Assembly (NCBI RefSeq): GCF_932526225.1
Contig: NC_064044.1
Span: 6,784,747-6,848,746, forward strand
Source: Nematostella vectensis
Taxonomy: Eukaryota; Cnidaria; Anthozoa; Actiniaria; Edwardsiidae
DNA: 64,000 nucleotides
Direction: 5' to 3'
In this document: positions 22,457-34,306 of the stretch, piece by piece
How positions within the stretch are numbered: position 1 is the stretch's first letter
How the letters are laid out: each line of letters opens with the position of its first letter
Translations under genes and position numbers: made by a program
The notes under the pieces: model-generated
Told to the model about the DNA's origin: nothing
What the model saw: the letters and a program-made list of their open reading frames with translations, nothing else
Database searches by the model: none

Positions 22457-23624
22457 TGAATCATACTCCTACCATCAAAGAGGAAGGCATTTCTGAGAAG
22501 AAATCTGACTTTAAAGACAAAGAACAAGTTCCCGCTGACCCCGTTCTAGAGCAAGAACGCCCTCGTATGATCAGTTCCGGTGTGCGCCGCCTTAACGGCA
22601 AACTTACAGCCGCCAAACGAAGAAGCCGACGCCGGAAACACGTGGATCTAGAAGCTGAGGTCAGCGGTCTACGGCAAGAGGTCGAGGAAAACGCGGATGA
22701 GTCAGCATTCGGCAAAACGACGAGGAACGTTCGGTGAGTGTATTTGAAAGTGTGGGTTCCAACGTGTGTTTAGTATAAACCCCAGGCTAACAAGCAGAGC
22801 TTGTATTTCTAACTGTAAAACTGTTGCAATCTTTGTTGTTTGACTTTTCAGGATTTTAAAAGAATTTTAAAAAATCGTTCTAAAATTGTATGCGTATTCG
22901 CTTAGATAAATCTTATCAAGAAATTGAAACTAATTAAGCCATGCTGCAGGATCCAGCGCTTTTTTTTCTCGGTAACAAAAGGGGTTGGGAGCGTTCTCAA
23001 AATACGCTAGATCTTCGAGCATGCAATTAAGCGCTCGCCATGTTTTATACTCAAAATTGGGGCTTGTGATGTGTACGTTGAAAAAGAGTCTTTGTTCCAG
23101 GCTATGACGTCACGTGCCATCCAAGGGAGTCGTGTAGACAATCGGCATCCAATAGCGCGAACAAGACGAGAAAACAAGACGGTGCCGGCGTCAAGACCGA
23201 GACTCCCATGGGAGACGTCCCGGTCGGGCGAGAAACGACTGGAACATCAGCACCGAAAGTGACGAAATCAGAGGAGCAGAGCACCAGAAGGTAAGGGTGT
23301 TTTATGTTTGCTGTGTACCGTGTATGGGAGCACGTAGATTCAAACGTCGTAAGCACTGGAAGATGGTTATGCTATTACCTTCCAAATCAAATTAGGGTGC
23401 TGTACAATAATTTGAGGGAATTATTAGCGTTTTCATTTCCCTGAAGATGTCAATGATGTCACTTTCGCTATTATGTGGCTATGGTTTCCCAAAGGTCATT
23501 TTCCTATTTTTTTCCCCCTGACATGTTGTGATTTTTTTCCAGCCAATCCGATTCTTGCTTTGGTCGGTTCAGCTCCAAGAAGATTTTGATGATGTTCAAG
23601 CCCCGCAAGAGCAAGGGGGACTGA
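22457..23624 (+). pseudogene. terminal-exon cassette copy 4, disrupted
   Basis: The exon 8-like block (22457-22735) has several substitutions and is one nucleotide short before GTGAGT, so the junction phase is wrong. The linker ATG is followed by an in-frame TAA. The exon 9-like block (23101-23291) has a 2-nt shift at its start. The exon 10-like block (23543-23624) still ends in TGA. Several disabling changes indicate a pseudogene. Confidence 0.8.
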
Positions 23625-23762
23625 ATATCATTGTCGGGAGAAGGGAAGGGGATTTTTGTAATTACTTTTACTTACGACCAAACAACGAAAAAAACGCTGG
23701 AAACATGTTTATCAAGAGGCTGTTATGAGTGGTTTTACGGCACGGTCGAGGGAAGCATGCAT

Positions 23763-24060
23763 GAATCAGCATTTAGTGAACCGAGTGAATCATACTCCTT
23801 CCACCATCAAAAAGGAGGACGGTGCTGAGGAGAAATCTGACTCTTAAGACAACGAACAAGTCCCCGCCGACCCCGTCCTAGAGCAGAACGTATGGTCAGT
23901 TCCGCTATGCGCCGCCTTAACAGTAAATCATCAGCCGCCAAACGACGAAGGCGACGCCGGAAACACGTGGATCTAGAGGCTGAGGTCAGCGGTCTACGGC
24001 AAGAGGTCGTTGAAACGCGCAAAACTTACGCAAAACGACGAAAAACGTCCAGGTAAAAGA
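23763..24060 (+). pseudogene. terminal-exon cassette copy 5, fragment
   Basis: Only an exon 8-like block remains. An inserted T after GACTCT creates a TAA, internal deletions remove part of the QERQR region, and the end is scrambled before the array stops. No exon 9 or 10 copies follow. This is the most decayed member of the array. Confidence 0.8.
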
Positions 24061-24104
24061 TGTGAAAGAATAGAGCGGAGAATGCATCTTAAAAAGGAGG
24101 GACT

Positions 24105-24255
24105 GGTCCCCCGAAATTTTGATGTGCTCGCATACTCGCGCAATTTTTTTCCGCCGTGCTCGCATACTTGCGCAATTTTTTCGGCCTAAAAATGCTCGGT
24201 CTCGCATAAAAAAAAAAAACGGGGTGCTCGCAAGTGCTCGCAAAAGACCATTCGG
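24105..24255. repeat. dispersed repeat A, copy 1
   Basis: It begins GGTCCCCCGAAATTT, has GTGCTCGCA repeats, and ends AAGACCATTCG. The same ~150-bp sequence recurs at 33603-33753 in the same orientation. It marks the point where the cassette array stops. Confidence 0.8.
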
Positions 24256-25379
24256 GGAATGATGCCATATCATGATAACTAACACTCGCGGTTATCAATA
24301 AAATTATTTCCCAAAAAAATCTTTAGGTAATCGTTACCTCTGGAGGACTATAGTTTAAGACATTTGTTATATATTTTTTTTCCTTTTAGAGAGCAAGATA
24401 AAGCCAAGCCGATGACTCAGGCTTCATCCAGATGCTTCAGCCCTTCGCTTACCCTAATACAAAAGACGATACAGTACTAAAACCATAGAGAAAATCCTTT
24501 GTGTGATACCTTTTGTCCAAAAAACTCGACAAGGAGAGTCGGCATATATTCTTATAGTTTTATCAAAACCAAAATAATCGATTTGTTTTCTACTTTCTTA
24601 CCACTTCAAGCGCCTGGAAAGGCGAAAGTTTGGTACCTTGTGAACCCTGATAAAATCCAAACGCATTCAGATATCGATTTCTAATCTTTTTTTCAATAAC
24701 AACTATAATCCGTTCTCAACACTACAAAGTATTTAAATTCAAGATATGTTAGACCTTCCTACGAATATTTAGAATCAATTTTTGGGTTTTCAGTACTGTC
24801 ACCGTGCAAGCAAACTGTAGCGTGCTTCCAGATTGAATCACCAAGTGTTTACGTGTCTTAATTAAAAAAAAAAAAGATTTTATTTTTGTTAATAAAATGG
24901 AAGAAATCCCGAACAAACGTTTGCTTCTTCGTATAGTCTTCAAGGCAAAGCCACTAATACTATGATACTGAGTGTCCTTCAGCCCGCGTTTCTTTTAATC
25001 ATTTTATCCAATCTCATTAGGACCAGACATTTGGTATCCCACGGACCGGTAACGAAAATACAAAAAAAACATCTCGAACACTCTCTAGAAAAAAAAATCA
25101 ACCACAAAAAAAAGGTATAGCGATATTATTCAGCGAAAACAATCGAGCAAACGAACTGGCGGCAAAAAAAAAAAATCGAATTAGAAAACAAATATTTATA
25201 TCTTCCAGTCCATTAAATGACCGCGTTCCTTACGCTTTCACTTATTTTTTGAACCTCTCTGCGACTGCAAACTTGAATCTAGCGAGCTCACCGTAAAAAA
25301 AAAATGTCTTCTTTACAGGGTAATTGAAGGGCCCAACCTTTGGCAAATATTTAAAAAAAAAATTCGAATGGAATAACTT
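24256..25379. other. AT-rich gap with A-runs, nothing recognised
   Basis: Several runs of 8-12 A and short frames only. No exon, RNA gene or repeat family was identified between the cassette array and the satellite. Confidence 0.5.
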
Positions 25380-27085
25380 TAACGTGCGCTACAGTGGCCA
25401 CCTGTACCAAGCGGTTTTAAGAATCTCGTTAGCTTGGGTTTGAAATTGAAATAAACTTTATAACTATGAACTTTAGAACTAAAAGGATCCTATCCAGTTT
25501 TGAATTGACAAAAGTTTCAAGGTTGCCACGGTAGCGCGCATCGTATCAGATAAAACGATACTCGCATCCTTATTGGTTTACTACACAAACACGTCAAAGT
25601 GGTCACGCTAGCGCGCGTCGTATCAGATAGCCCGTTTGTCGCATCCTTATTGGCTTACTTCGTCAAGGTAGTCACGGTAGCGCGCGTCCTATTAGATATT
25701 ACGTTTCTCTCGACCTTATTGGCTTACTTCACAAAACAGTCAAGGTGGCCACGGTAGCGCGCGTCCTATTAGATATTACGTTTCTCGCATCCTTATTGGC
25801 TTACTTCACAAAACTGTCAAGGTGGCCACAGTAGCGCGCGTCGTATCAGATAGCACGTTTCTCACATCCTTATTGGATTACTTCACAAAACTGTCAAGGT
25901 GGCCACGCTAGCGCGCGTCGTGTCAGATAACACGTTTCTCGCATCCTTATTGGGTTACTTCACAAAACTGTCAAGGTGGCCACGCTAGCGCGCGTCGTGT
26001 CAGATAGCACGTTTTTCGCATCCTTATTGGGTTACTTCACAAAACTGTTAAGGTGGCCACGGTAGCGCGCGTCGTATCAGATAGTACGTTTCTCGCATCC
26101 TTATTGGATTACTTCACAAGATTTTCATGGTGGCCACGGTGGCGCGCAACGTATCGGATAGTACGTTTCTCGCATCCTTATTGGCTTACTTCACAAAACT
26201 GTTAAGGTGGCCACAGTAGCGCGCGTCGTATCAGATAGCACGTTTTTCGCATCCTTATTGGGTTACTTCACAAAACTGTTAAGGTGGCCACGGTAGCGCG
26301 CGTCGTATCAGATAGTACGTTTCTCGCATCCTTATTGGATTACTTCACAAGATTTTCATGGTGGCCACGGTGGCGCGCAACGTATCGGATAGTACGTTTT
26401 TCGCATCCTTATTGGGTTACTTCACAAAACTGTTAAGGTGGTCACGGTAGCGCGCGTCGTATCAGATAGTACGTTTCTCGCATCCTTATTGGATTACTTC
26501 ACAAAACTGTTAAGGTGGTCACGGTAGCGCGCGTCGTATCAGATAGTACGTTTCTCGCATCCTTATTGGATTACTTCACAAAACTGTTAAGGTGGCCACA
26601 GTAGCGCGCGTCGTATCAGATAGCACGTTTTTCGCATCCTTATTGGGTTACTTCACAAAACTGTTAAGGTGGCCACGGTAGCGCGCGTCGTATCAGATAG
26701 TACGTTTCTCGCATCCTTATTGGATTACTTCACAAGATTTTCATGGTGGCCACGGTGGCGCGCAACGTATCGGATAGTACGTTTCTCGCATCCTTATTGG
26801 CTTACTTCACAAAACTGTTAAGGTGGCCACAGTAGCGCGCGTCGTATCAGATAGCACGTTTTTCGCATCCTTATTGGGTTACTTCACAAAACTGTTAAGG
26901 TGGCCACGGTAGCGCGCGTCGTATCAGATAGTACGTTTCTCGCATCCTTATTGGATTACTTCACAAGATTTTCATGGTGGCCACGGTGGCGCGCAACGTA
27001 TCGGATAGTACGTTTCTCGCATCCTTATTGGCTTACTTCACAAAACTGTTAAGGTGGCCTCGGTAGCGTGCCTCGTACTGTAAGA
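25380..27085. repeat. 77-bp satellite array, ~20 copies with higher-order structure
   Basis: GGTGGCCAC recurs at 25744, 25821, 25898, 25975 and 26052, and on to 27053, exactly 77 bp apart. Each unit holds GTAGCGCGCGTCGTATCAGATA, CGCATCCTTATTGG and TTACTTCACAAAA. A distinct variant (CATGGTGGCCACGGTGGCGCGCAA) occurs 231 or 385 bp apart, so units are grouped into multiples. The left flank (25385-25405) is an inverted partial monomer. It has no spacers and no coding capacity. Confidence 0.95.
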
Positions 27086-27504
27086 CTCTCATTAGTTTTG
27101 ACACATTTTTTTGGTATCTTGCATTTTACAATAATAACCTATCTATACTATTAAAAGCGCTACGTCTGTTCAACGAACATTTTTGATTGGTCGACAGCAT
27201 GACGTCATCAGCCTGCACTAGCTTTCAAATAATTTTTCTGTTCTGGTATATGATTATACACCTAATTTAAAAAAAAAAATCACCACGATGGTTCATGAGT
27301 AGCGTTCAAACAACCGAATTCTTGTATCTGAAAGTCATGTGAATGATCACAATAACATAAACAATAAATCTACAGCTTTTGAAACCTGGATTTGTATTTT
27401 GTTTACGCTTATTCCTTATTTACTTGATACCCATGAAGCACTACGGGTTACGATTCACAGATTCTCCGAGTGCAACCTTATTTGAAATAGGTGTATTAAT
27501 TTCA

Positions 27505-27667
27505 GCGCAAACTGCGCCAGCACTTGCCAGCATTGCTGGCGAATTTTCGCTTGACTGACTACAGGAAATGTCAAAATAAGAAATGGACTTTCTGACATTT
27601 CCTTTGTCATGTGGTCTGTCGAGCAAGAATTCGCCAGCAATGCTGGCAGGTGCTGGCGCAATTTGCA
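27505..27667. repeat. inverted repeat, likely in the 3'UTR of D-serine dehydratase
   Basis: The arms 27505-27552 and 27623-27665 match over about 40 of 43 bases (core CCAGCATTGCTGGCGAATT). A second inner pair (GGAAATGTC / GACATTTCC) lies between them. It starts about 55 nt past the minus-strand stop codon and would fold as a long hairpin in that mRNA. It may be a foldback MITE. Confidence 0.75.
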
Positions 27668-27722
27668 CGGGGGCTTAACAGTTCTAAAAACTATCATCTC
27701 TGCGACACGATTCCCTTTTACT

Positions 27723-30700
27723 CTACCAGCCTTGGTGGTGAGGTATCCACTCGTCCACAATCTTCCCATTCTCTCGGATGAAGTATTTGTGGTGCATATA
27801 AGCAGTCGCACATGCCTTGCAAGGGAAAATGATAATTAATAACCTCAAGGAAAGCAATTGTGTCCATTTTAAACTGCCCAAGCAATACTGAGTAACACCC
27901 CATCGGCTATCGCAATCAATTCTGCCGAGACAGACAGAAACATACAATGAAAAGAATCTGTCTCGCTAGTGTCACGCATGAACTGTTTTGGAAAGATTTT
28001 GAAAAGGGGTTTCCTGCGGCTATTTTGCTCAATCACTTGGATTTCAATGTTTCGGGAGTGAGTGGATACTTTCCAACTTTTCCTCCACTCAACAACACAA
28101 CAATTCAAAAAAGGCCCTGTGTATTTTTAATCTGTAGCCAGCGCCCTGCAAGCAGTAATCACCACTAAATCTCGTACCTTAAACCCGCCAAAATGTCGAG
28201 TGCGATATTACACCCAGAGAGACATTGCAGCGCACGCGAAATCTTGTAGCAGCGACAAAGAAAAGTTTCTCGGATGCATGTTTTTATAAGAACGTCTACT
28301 TTTCAGTTGAGGCTGGTCCGTTCTTATTTTTGGGACATTTTAAGGCTGAATATGTTCTTAACGATGTGCTTGAATTTATATGTACATACGAATATAATAC
28401 CCAATGAATTATTAGAAAGAGAATTACACTAATGATCAATAATAAGGTTGTTACTATGAGAACAATTAGATTTTGTATTTTCGAACGCATCAGGACTAAA
28501 AAAAGTATTTTTTTCTGCTTTTCTGAGCCTTGGCATGTTCTTAGCATGTTCTTAAAATTTGGTGAAATCTCAGGCTGGACGTTCTTATATAAAAAATATT
28601 TTTCTAATAAAAAAAAGAGTGTAGTTGAGAAACGTTTTCGTGTCACGCTCTACAAAATTTCTCGCGCACTACATGTTTTCGGTGGTGGCTAAACTAAGAA
28701 ACATTTAGGAGACATGTCGCACGTACACGTCTTTCTCGACATGGCGCCTAGTTTAGCCAGGCCCTTCGCATTAACTTAGCTATTTTCTTTCTCGAAAAAG
28801 AAGCAATTCCATTTTGCTCTTACCGCCTTCAAGGCTAAGATTATCTACCCCTATAAATATTTACGTCGGGTACTTTACCGTTATTACTTATTATCACGAT
28901 TACTTACGTGATAAGGAATTATTTCCAAAAATGAGCCAATTGGATATTTCTCAAAGTCAAGAGCTTCACTCTCATTGCTTGACCGAACAGTGGCAATCTC
29001 CTGAGTCATGGCAACCAACCTGAAAGGTCACCAGGGTGACAAGCTTGAATTAATAAAACGTAAAAAAATAGAAAATATTGGCTATGTATCATACCTTTTG
29101 TAATTCTAGAAGTTGACAATAAAACATGCCGTGGTAAATAGAGTATTATTGCAAAACGTTTTATGTCTTAATTGTATTAATATTGATAACATAATGACAT
29201 GGACAAAATACACAATATTTTAAATAGTAAACACATTTAAAATAATTATCCCGAGAAAACACTCCTAGTGTTTTAAATAGTACAAAACTTACTTGAGCTC
29301 TGGATGGCCATCAACTAGACAAAAGTCATTCTGTGGCAGCCGTCGCATACCATCATGACTAATGCCAGTAAACCCACAGTCTATCAGGAAGTGACCTTTT
29401 AAGGGATAGTGACCGATCACTCGTGTCAGAACTCGCACACAAATATCGCTCAACTTGCATGAGCCAATGCACATTTGTTGGTAATCTGGAAAACAGCACA
29501 AAAAATAGTGCACGAAACAAAAACACCAATGAGGTTGGTAGAGTCCTTTTGGGCCCTCTAGTTATTTGACTACTCGTACAATCTTTCAGCACTATTAGAA
29601 AATTGGGCTAGACTACACCATTTACTCTTGCCATTTACTTGTGCCATTTAACACACAATTGAGTTGACACAGCAGATTAAGGTACTGAAGTCAGACTTTT
29701 ACTGGCAAAGGGAACAGATAAGAAAACCAAAGTGGACTTAGCTTGTGTGTCAGGCCAATTTTTCATCCCTTATGAGTTTGTTTAAAAGTCCGAAGTGGAC
29801 TTGGAGAAGGACGAAAATGGGACCCTATTTTCTTTAATTCCTTCTCCGCTTGTGTCTCCTTTTACACTGGTGGTAAGCATCTTACATAGCTGCTTTCCTT
29901 TTTTAGTGAAAATAGGATTTTTAAATTCAAACAAGATGTTATTAACAAAGATATAATTATTTTAGATCTTGCAACTCACCATAGAATACGTAATTTCCAG
30001 GATGGAACTCTGTCAAGCCTTGGTAATCTGATATTGGTACTGAGCAATTTGGTGTAGAGCCAATACCAGTTATTTTACATTGTATCCCTTCTGCACTTAA
30101 CCTATGAAAGCAGATAACCTTCAAGTTACAGGTCTTTGTACAAGTTACAGGTCTTTGTACAAGTTACAGGTCTTTGTACAAGTTACAGGTCTTTGTACAA
30201 GTTACAAGTCTTTGTACAAGTTACAGGTCTTTGTACAAGTTACAGGTCTTTGTACAAGTTACAGCTCTTTGTACAAGTTATAGGTCTTTGTACAAGTTAC
30301 AGGTCTTTGTAAAAGTTACAGGTCAAGGAATGTATGGGGGAATTTATATGGAAGCGAAAATAATACTTTATCCTGAAAAATAAAACTTTTAGACCATGTA
30401 ATATTGTGTTTGAGTTTTCCTTTATTTCAATTTTGCCAATAGAACGTCAGCAGAGCGAGTTTAAAGCCCACTACAAATTGTGTTCCTTACAATATTACAT
30501 GGTCTAAAAATTTATTTTTCACATTATAAAGTATTTTTTTCGCGAATATATAAATTCCCCCATACAAGACAGAGGAAAAAAATGGCATGAAATTTTCCAA
30601 TTCTCAATATATAAGCTCAAGATTCAGCATACAAGGAGTTCCTCTGACCAAAAGCTTAATTCCAAATTTTAAAGAAATTTTGAAGATTTGAAATTTAGAT

Positions 30701-33427
30701 ATAAGCGAGCAAAGTTGGCTTAATTTCTGATCAGAGCCCAACTTCTCCCTAAAAACGAGGAAAATTCATAATTTGAACATTTGAAAATTACACTTCAAGC
30801 CTCATATCTCGAAGACGAATCCATTAGAAAAAAATACTTTTTGATATGTTGGTTTACATAACATAAAGAACCTCTATACAAAAATTCAAGCTACCACCTT
30901 AGACCTTATTTTGGGAAAACTTGCCATTTTTTTGCTCCGTCCCATACAATCCTTTATAAACCACTGACAGTAGCCTTGGGCTGCCTGTGGGCAAAGACAC
31001 ACAAACAGGCAAAGAAAGACATTAAAAACATTAGAATGAACTGACAGGCAGACAAATGGAGAGAAAGACGAATTATGGCAGACTACAGCATACCTGTTTC
31101 TGACATTTATCATCCTGTCTAATGTAATCTGACCACTGTGTTTTATGGCCTGTTCTCCCTGTACATAATATGAATTCCCACAATGTGTGTAGAGTCCACA
31201 AAATGTCACATTTGCCTCATTTGCAATGGCTTTGGCTAGTGAAATCAGCTCTCGGTCATCATACATAATGCCCTCTACAAAAAGAACACCACAATAGCAT
31301 AACTTAGTATACTTAGTTTTGTCAACCAAATGTTACAAAAAAATTCAGATGATGTTTGGGAGTGTACAATTCAATAACTCATACCTGCAAAACCTCCCAA
31401 TTTTTGCAGGAGACTCCCAGTCTTTATTTCCCCTTTATTTCCCAGTACAATTCATCAATAATTTCTTATACAGTTTTTGTATTTAAAGCACAACCTTCCA
31501 GTTTTTAGCTTACAAGGTTGGCAAATATGCTGTTAAACTGCACTTACATCCGAAGAAAAAGAACTATAAATTTCAAATGAATGAGATCCCCCAGTCTTTG
31601 GTTCCCTGGGGTTAATAAAAACATGGGATACATAATCTCTATTATGAACTCTGTACTATGAATGGTAAAATATGTAATGTAAGAGTATAAAATTCAGGGC
31701 CAGGTATTTTTGGGTTTGTCATGTTCTGAACTTGCCCCCACCCCTTTCAACCCAGACTCTAGGCAAATACCTCTGTTACTTCTGGCATCAACAGCAAGTA
31801 GCACTTCCCACTTTTTCCCATCAGCCAGTTTGTAGCTGCCAAGAGCTTTAAGAGTTGGGTAACTGTCCACAAACACATAGAAGTGTTTAAGCTTTCTAGT
31901 GAGTTCTGAGGCTTGTGGAAGTTTGTCTGTCGTGATAAGATAACCATAAGTTATATCGTGATAGCCACCTGCTGCATAGAATTCTGCTTCTGAAAGAGTG
32001 GAAACAACTATGCCCATATTGCCACCATCTGTCATGTATCTTGCTGCCTCTCTGATAAGAGAAAACAATCCATATTTCATCATTACACCTTTAGAAATAC
32101 ATACTTTGATTTAAATAGGTAGATTTTCTGGCTTGAAGGGAAAATCTGTTAGACCTCAAGTAAATAATTTTAAAATGTAGAAGTGATATGAACCTTTTTA
32201 TAGCAATACTTATAATACATAATCATTTTTGGTCCTTAACCAACTTAAATTGTATGAGAAATCATCTGAATTGGAATATTTTCTCAAGATGATAATGCAA
32301 TTTTTCCTATTCTCATTTGTTTCCTCCCCCCTTATCCCTATTCCCCATTCTTATTTCTTTAATATTTCCTAAAAACATGTCTTCAAAGGCAGTATCTTAG
32401 TATAAAGTCTGGTTTCCATATGATTGCACTTGATCGCACATAATGGCAGCTACTTGAACATTCAACCAAAACAGATCGAAGTTGTTTCCATATGATTGCA
32501 CACAACCACACTTAATGGCACTCAGACGCACTTGATAACACATGATTGCACTTATCCTGGGTGAGTTACCCCAACCCCAGCAACCCATCCCCCCCCTCCC
32601 TTCACCATTCAGGTGATTTACACATACCTGACCCCTTCTCCCGCTCTCCGCATTGAGCACCAGATCTCCCTCTTTTTTTACCATTTCTATGCTTCCGAAA
32701 AAATTTTCTATAGAAAATCAACATTTTGCCTATTTCCTTTTTAAATAATTAAAACAATATTCCGCTTGCATACCACAATTTATCTAATACCTTTGTAAGA
32801 TCTAAGTGGATTCGTGCGAGAGAGCTTTCTGTACGGCAAATGCCTGCGAGGGTATACCCACCCCTCCCAAAAATGAACATACCCCACCCCTCCCCCTGAA
32901 AGAATCTCAAGCACTGAGATTTTTTTGGGTTGACAGGTATGTTAACAGGATACCCTTTGTATCAGAATACACAGCACCAAAATGTTGTTTGAGTTTACGT
33001 GAAAAGTCATCATACACAATAGCGAAATTTGTCCGAAAGGACACGTGATTACCAAAGGGATATTTACAAAGTCTTGTGTGTTTTCATGTGTGGACGACAC
33101 GTGATTACCAAAGGGATACTTACAAAGTCTTGTGTGTTTTCATGTGTGGACGACACGTGATTACCAAGGGATACTTACAAAGTCTTGTGTGTTTTCATGT
33201 GTGGACGACACGTGATTACCAAAGGGATACTTACAAAGTCTTGTGTGTTTTCATGTGTGGACGACACGTGATTACCTAAGGGATACTTACAAAGTCTTGT
33301 GTGTTTTCATGTGTGGACGTAAGGTGATTCCCAACATCCTACAGCGGTCGATCATTGCAGCACAGTTTTTCTTGAGTTGTGTGATATCAACTAGAAAGGC
33401 AGGGGTTCTTAGCTGCTGTAAATCCAT
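27723..33427 (-). CDS. DSD: D-serine dehydratase (PLP/zinc, DSD1-like), 7 exons, 372 aa
   Basis: Exons in transcript order: 33427-33291, 32051-31771, 31274-31094, 30101-29980, 29485-29293, 29019-28908, 27815-27723. The phases agree and the sum is 1119 nt with a TAG stop. The enzyme converts D-serine to pyruvate and ammonia; the family has an alanine-racemase-type N-terminal barrel. Signature residues seen: TPAFLVD at the N-terminus, RPHMKTHKT with the PLP lysine at K41, GIVVSTLSEAEF, YTHCGNSY, GIGSTP, HPGNYVFYG, LIDCG, and a C-terminal H-A-C (H342, C344) that matches the zinc ligands of the vertebrate enzyme. Length is close to the chicken protein (about 376 aa). The family's usual QEHG reads QEIA here. 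The start ATG (MDLQQLRTP) fits the family N-terminus. The first donor is followed by four downstream duplicate donors. Confidence 0.93.
30122..30322. repeat. 19-bp tandem repeat x~10 in a DSD intron
   Basis: The unit is TTACAGGTCTTTGTACAAG with a few variants, between 30122 and 30322. It lies about 20 bp upstream, on the transcript, of the 30101-29980 exon acceptor, so it abuts that 3' splice site. Confidence 0.9.
30330..30568. mobile_element. foldback (MITE-like) element
   Basis: Arms 30328-30415 and 30485-30568 are inverted (ATGTATGGGGGAATTTATA / TATAAATTCCCCCATAC, and TTTTAGACCATGTAATATTG / CAATATTACATGGTCTAAAA). It is intronic in DSD and non-coding. Confidence 0.75.
33040..33318 (-). repeat. 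~56-bp tandem repeat x5 copying DSD exon 1 end and 5' splice site
   Basis: On the minus strand the unit reads CGTCCACACATGAAAACACA-CAAGACTTT|GTAAGTATCCC. Exon-end equivalents fall at 33291 (the real one), 33235, 33179, 33124 and 33068, so the period is 55-56 bp. Each copy carries the codons for PHMKTHKT, including the PLP lysine, plus a donor. The last copy's donor is weakened to GTAAAT. Reading through the first donor gives an immediate TAA. Confidence 0.93.
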
Positions 33428-33602
33428 CCTTAGGCGAAAAAGCTTCGTCCGACGACGACAAAAGACGAAAGATAATATATCAATCGGAAATGCGATTTCT
33501 CTAGGCAGGAGGCTTTGCTACCTAGCCATCTATCTATGAGAGGCGGAATTGGAAACGGGTTTTGCAGACGTACATAGCCCTCCCCCTCTAGGGCCCCCGA
33601 AT

Positions 33603-33753
33603 GGTCCCCCGAAATTTCGATGTGCTCGCAGTTTTCGGCTAATGCTCGCATGCTCGCGCAATTTTTTCCGCCATGCTAGATTTATTTAAAATCTGAAAAT
33701 GCTCGGTCTTGCATAAAATACGGGGTGCTCGCAAGCTCGCCAAAGACCATTCG
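33603..33753. repeat. dispersed repeat A, copy 2
   Basis: Same sequence as 24105-24255 (GGTCCCCCGAAATTTCGATG to AAGACCATTCG). It lies about 180 bp upstream of the DSD start codon, in what is probably its promoter or 5'UTR. Confidence 0.8.
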
Positions 33754-33896
33754 AGGTACCTTCCTCTTGATCTTTTCCTATCGAAGATATACAGGCCTTC
33801 GTATCCAAGAATCTTAGATAGCGCCTGCATATGGCCGAGGATCGAACGTCCTCACATGTAATGAAATGAAAATATAAGAAAGACCATAGTGTTCCA

Positions 33897-34049
33897 GACA
33901 CTCGGCATCCACGGGAACCCAGGGCGTACTGAGCGAAAACGAGCGCTGAGCGTAACGACGCGCGCTCGTCAGCTTCCGGCTCGCACTCGTTACGCTCAGC
34001 GCTCGCTTCCGCTCAGTCCGCCCTGGGTCCCCGAGGATGGACACTCGGC
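33897..34049. mobile_element. ~150-bp palindromic element
   Basis: The arms GGGAACCCAGGGCGTACTGA to CGCTGAGCGTAACG (33911-33960) and the inverted copy (33987-34036) form a long hairpin. GACACTCGG stands at both outer edges in direct orientation and may be the target duplication. It has no coding capacity. Confidence 0.7.
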
Positions 34050-34306
34050 TAAGATTTCGGTCCCAGCACACCTATCTAGCGAACTGTATAACACAAAGGT
34101 GCCAGAGTCATCCGCGCATTAATGGGGAGGCAATAATCAGGTTCAGAGCAGTTTTTCACGTATGGCCGCCTTTAGTCGCACACGTGCATATAACATCTAT
34201 TTTGTAACCAAAAAGAAAATTGTGATCTCTCGATAACACTCTAACTTATTATCGAGTTATTAGGAGTTTCACTGATGCCTACGGCAAAGTCCAAGACGAG
34301 TAGTAA

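Noticed and set aside
25380-27085. Regular spaced array that might suggest a CRISPR
   Set aside because: Units are contiguous 77-bp repeats with no unique spacers, in a eukaryotic genome.
32052-32088. Longer start of DSD exon 2 via acceptor CTAAAG at 32089
   Set aside because: The stronger acceptor TCTCTTATCAG at 32052 matches the phase of exon 1 and the family spacing between THKT and GIVVSTL.
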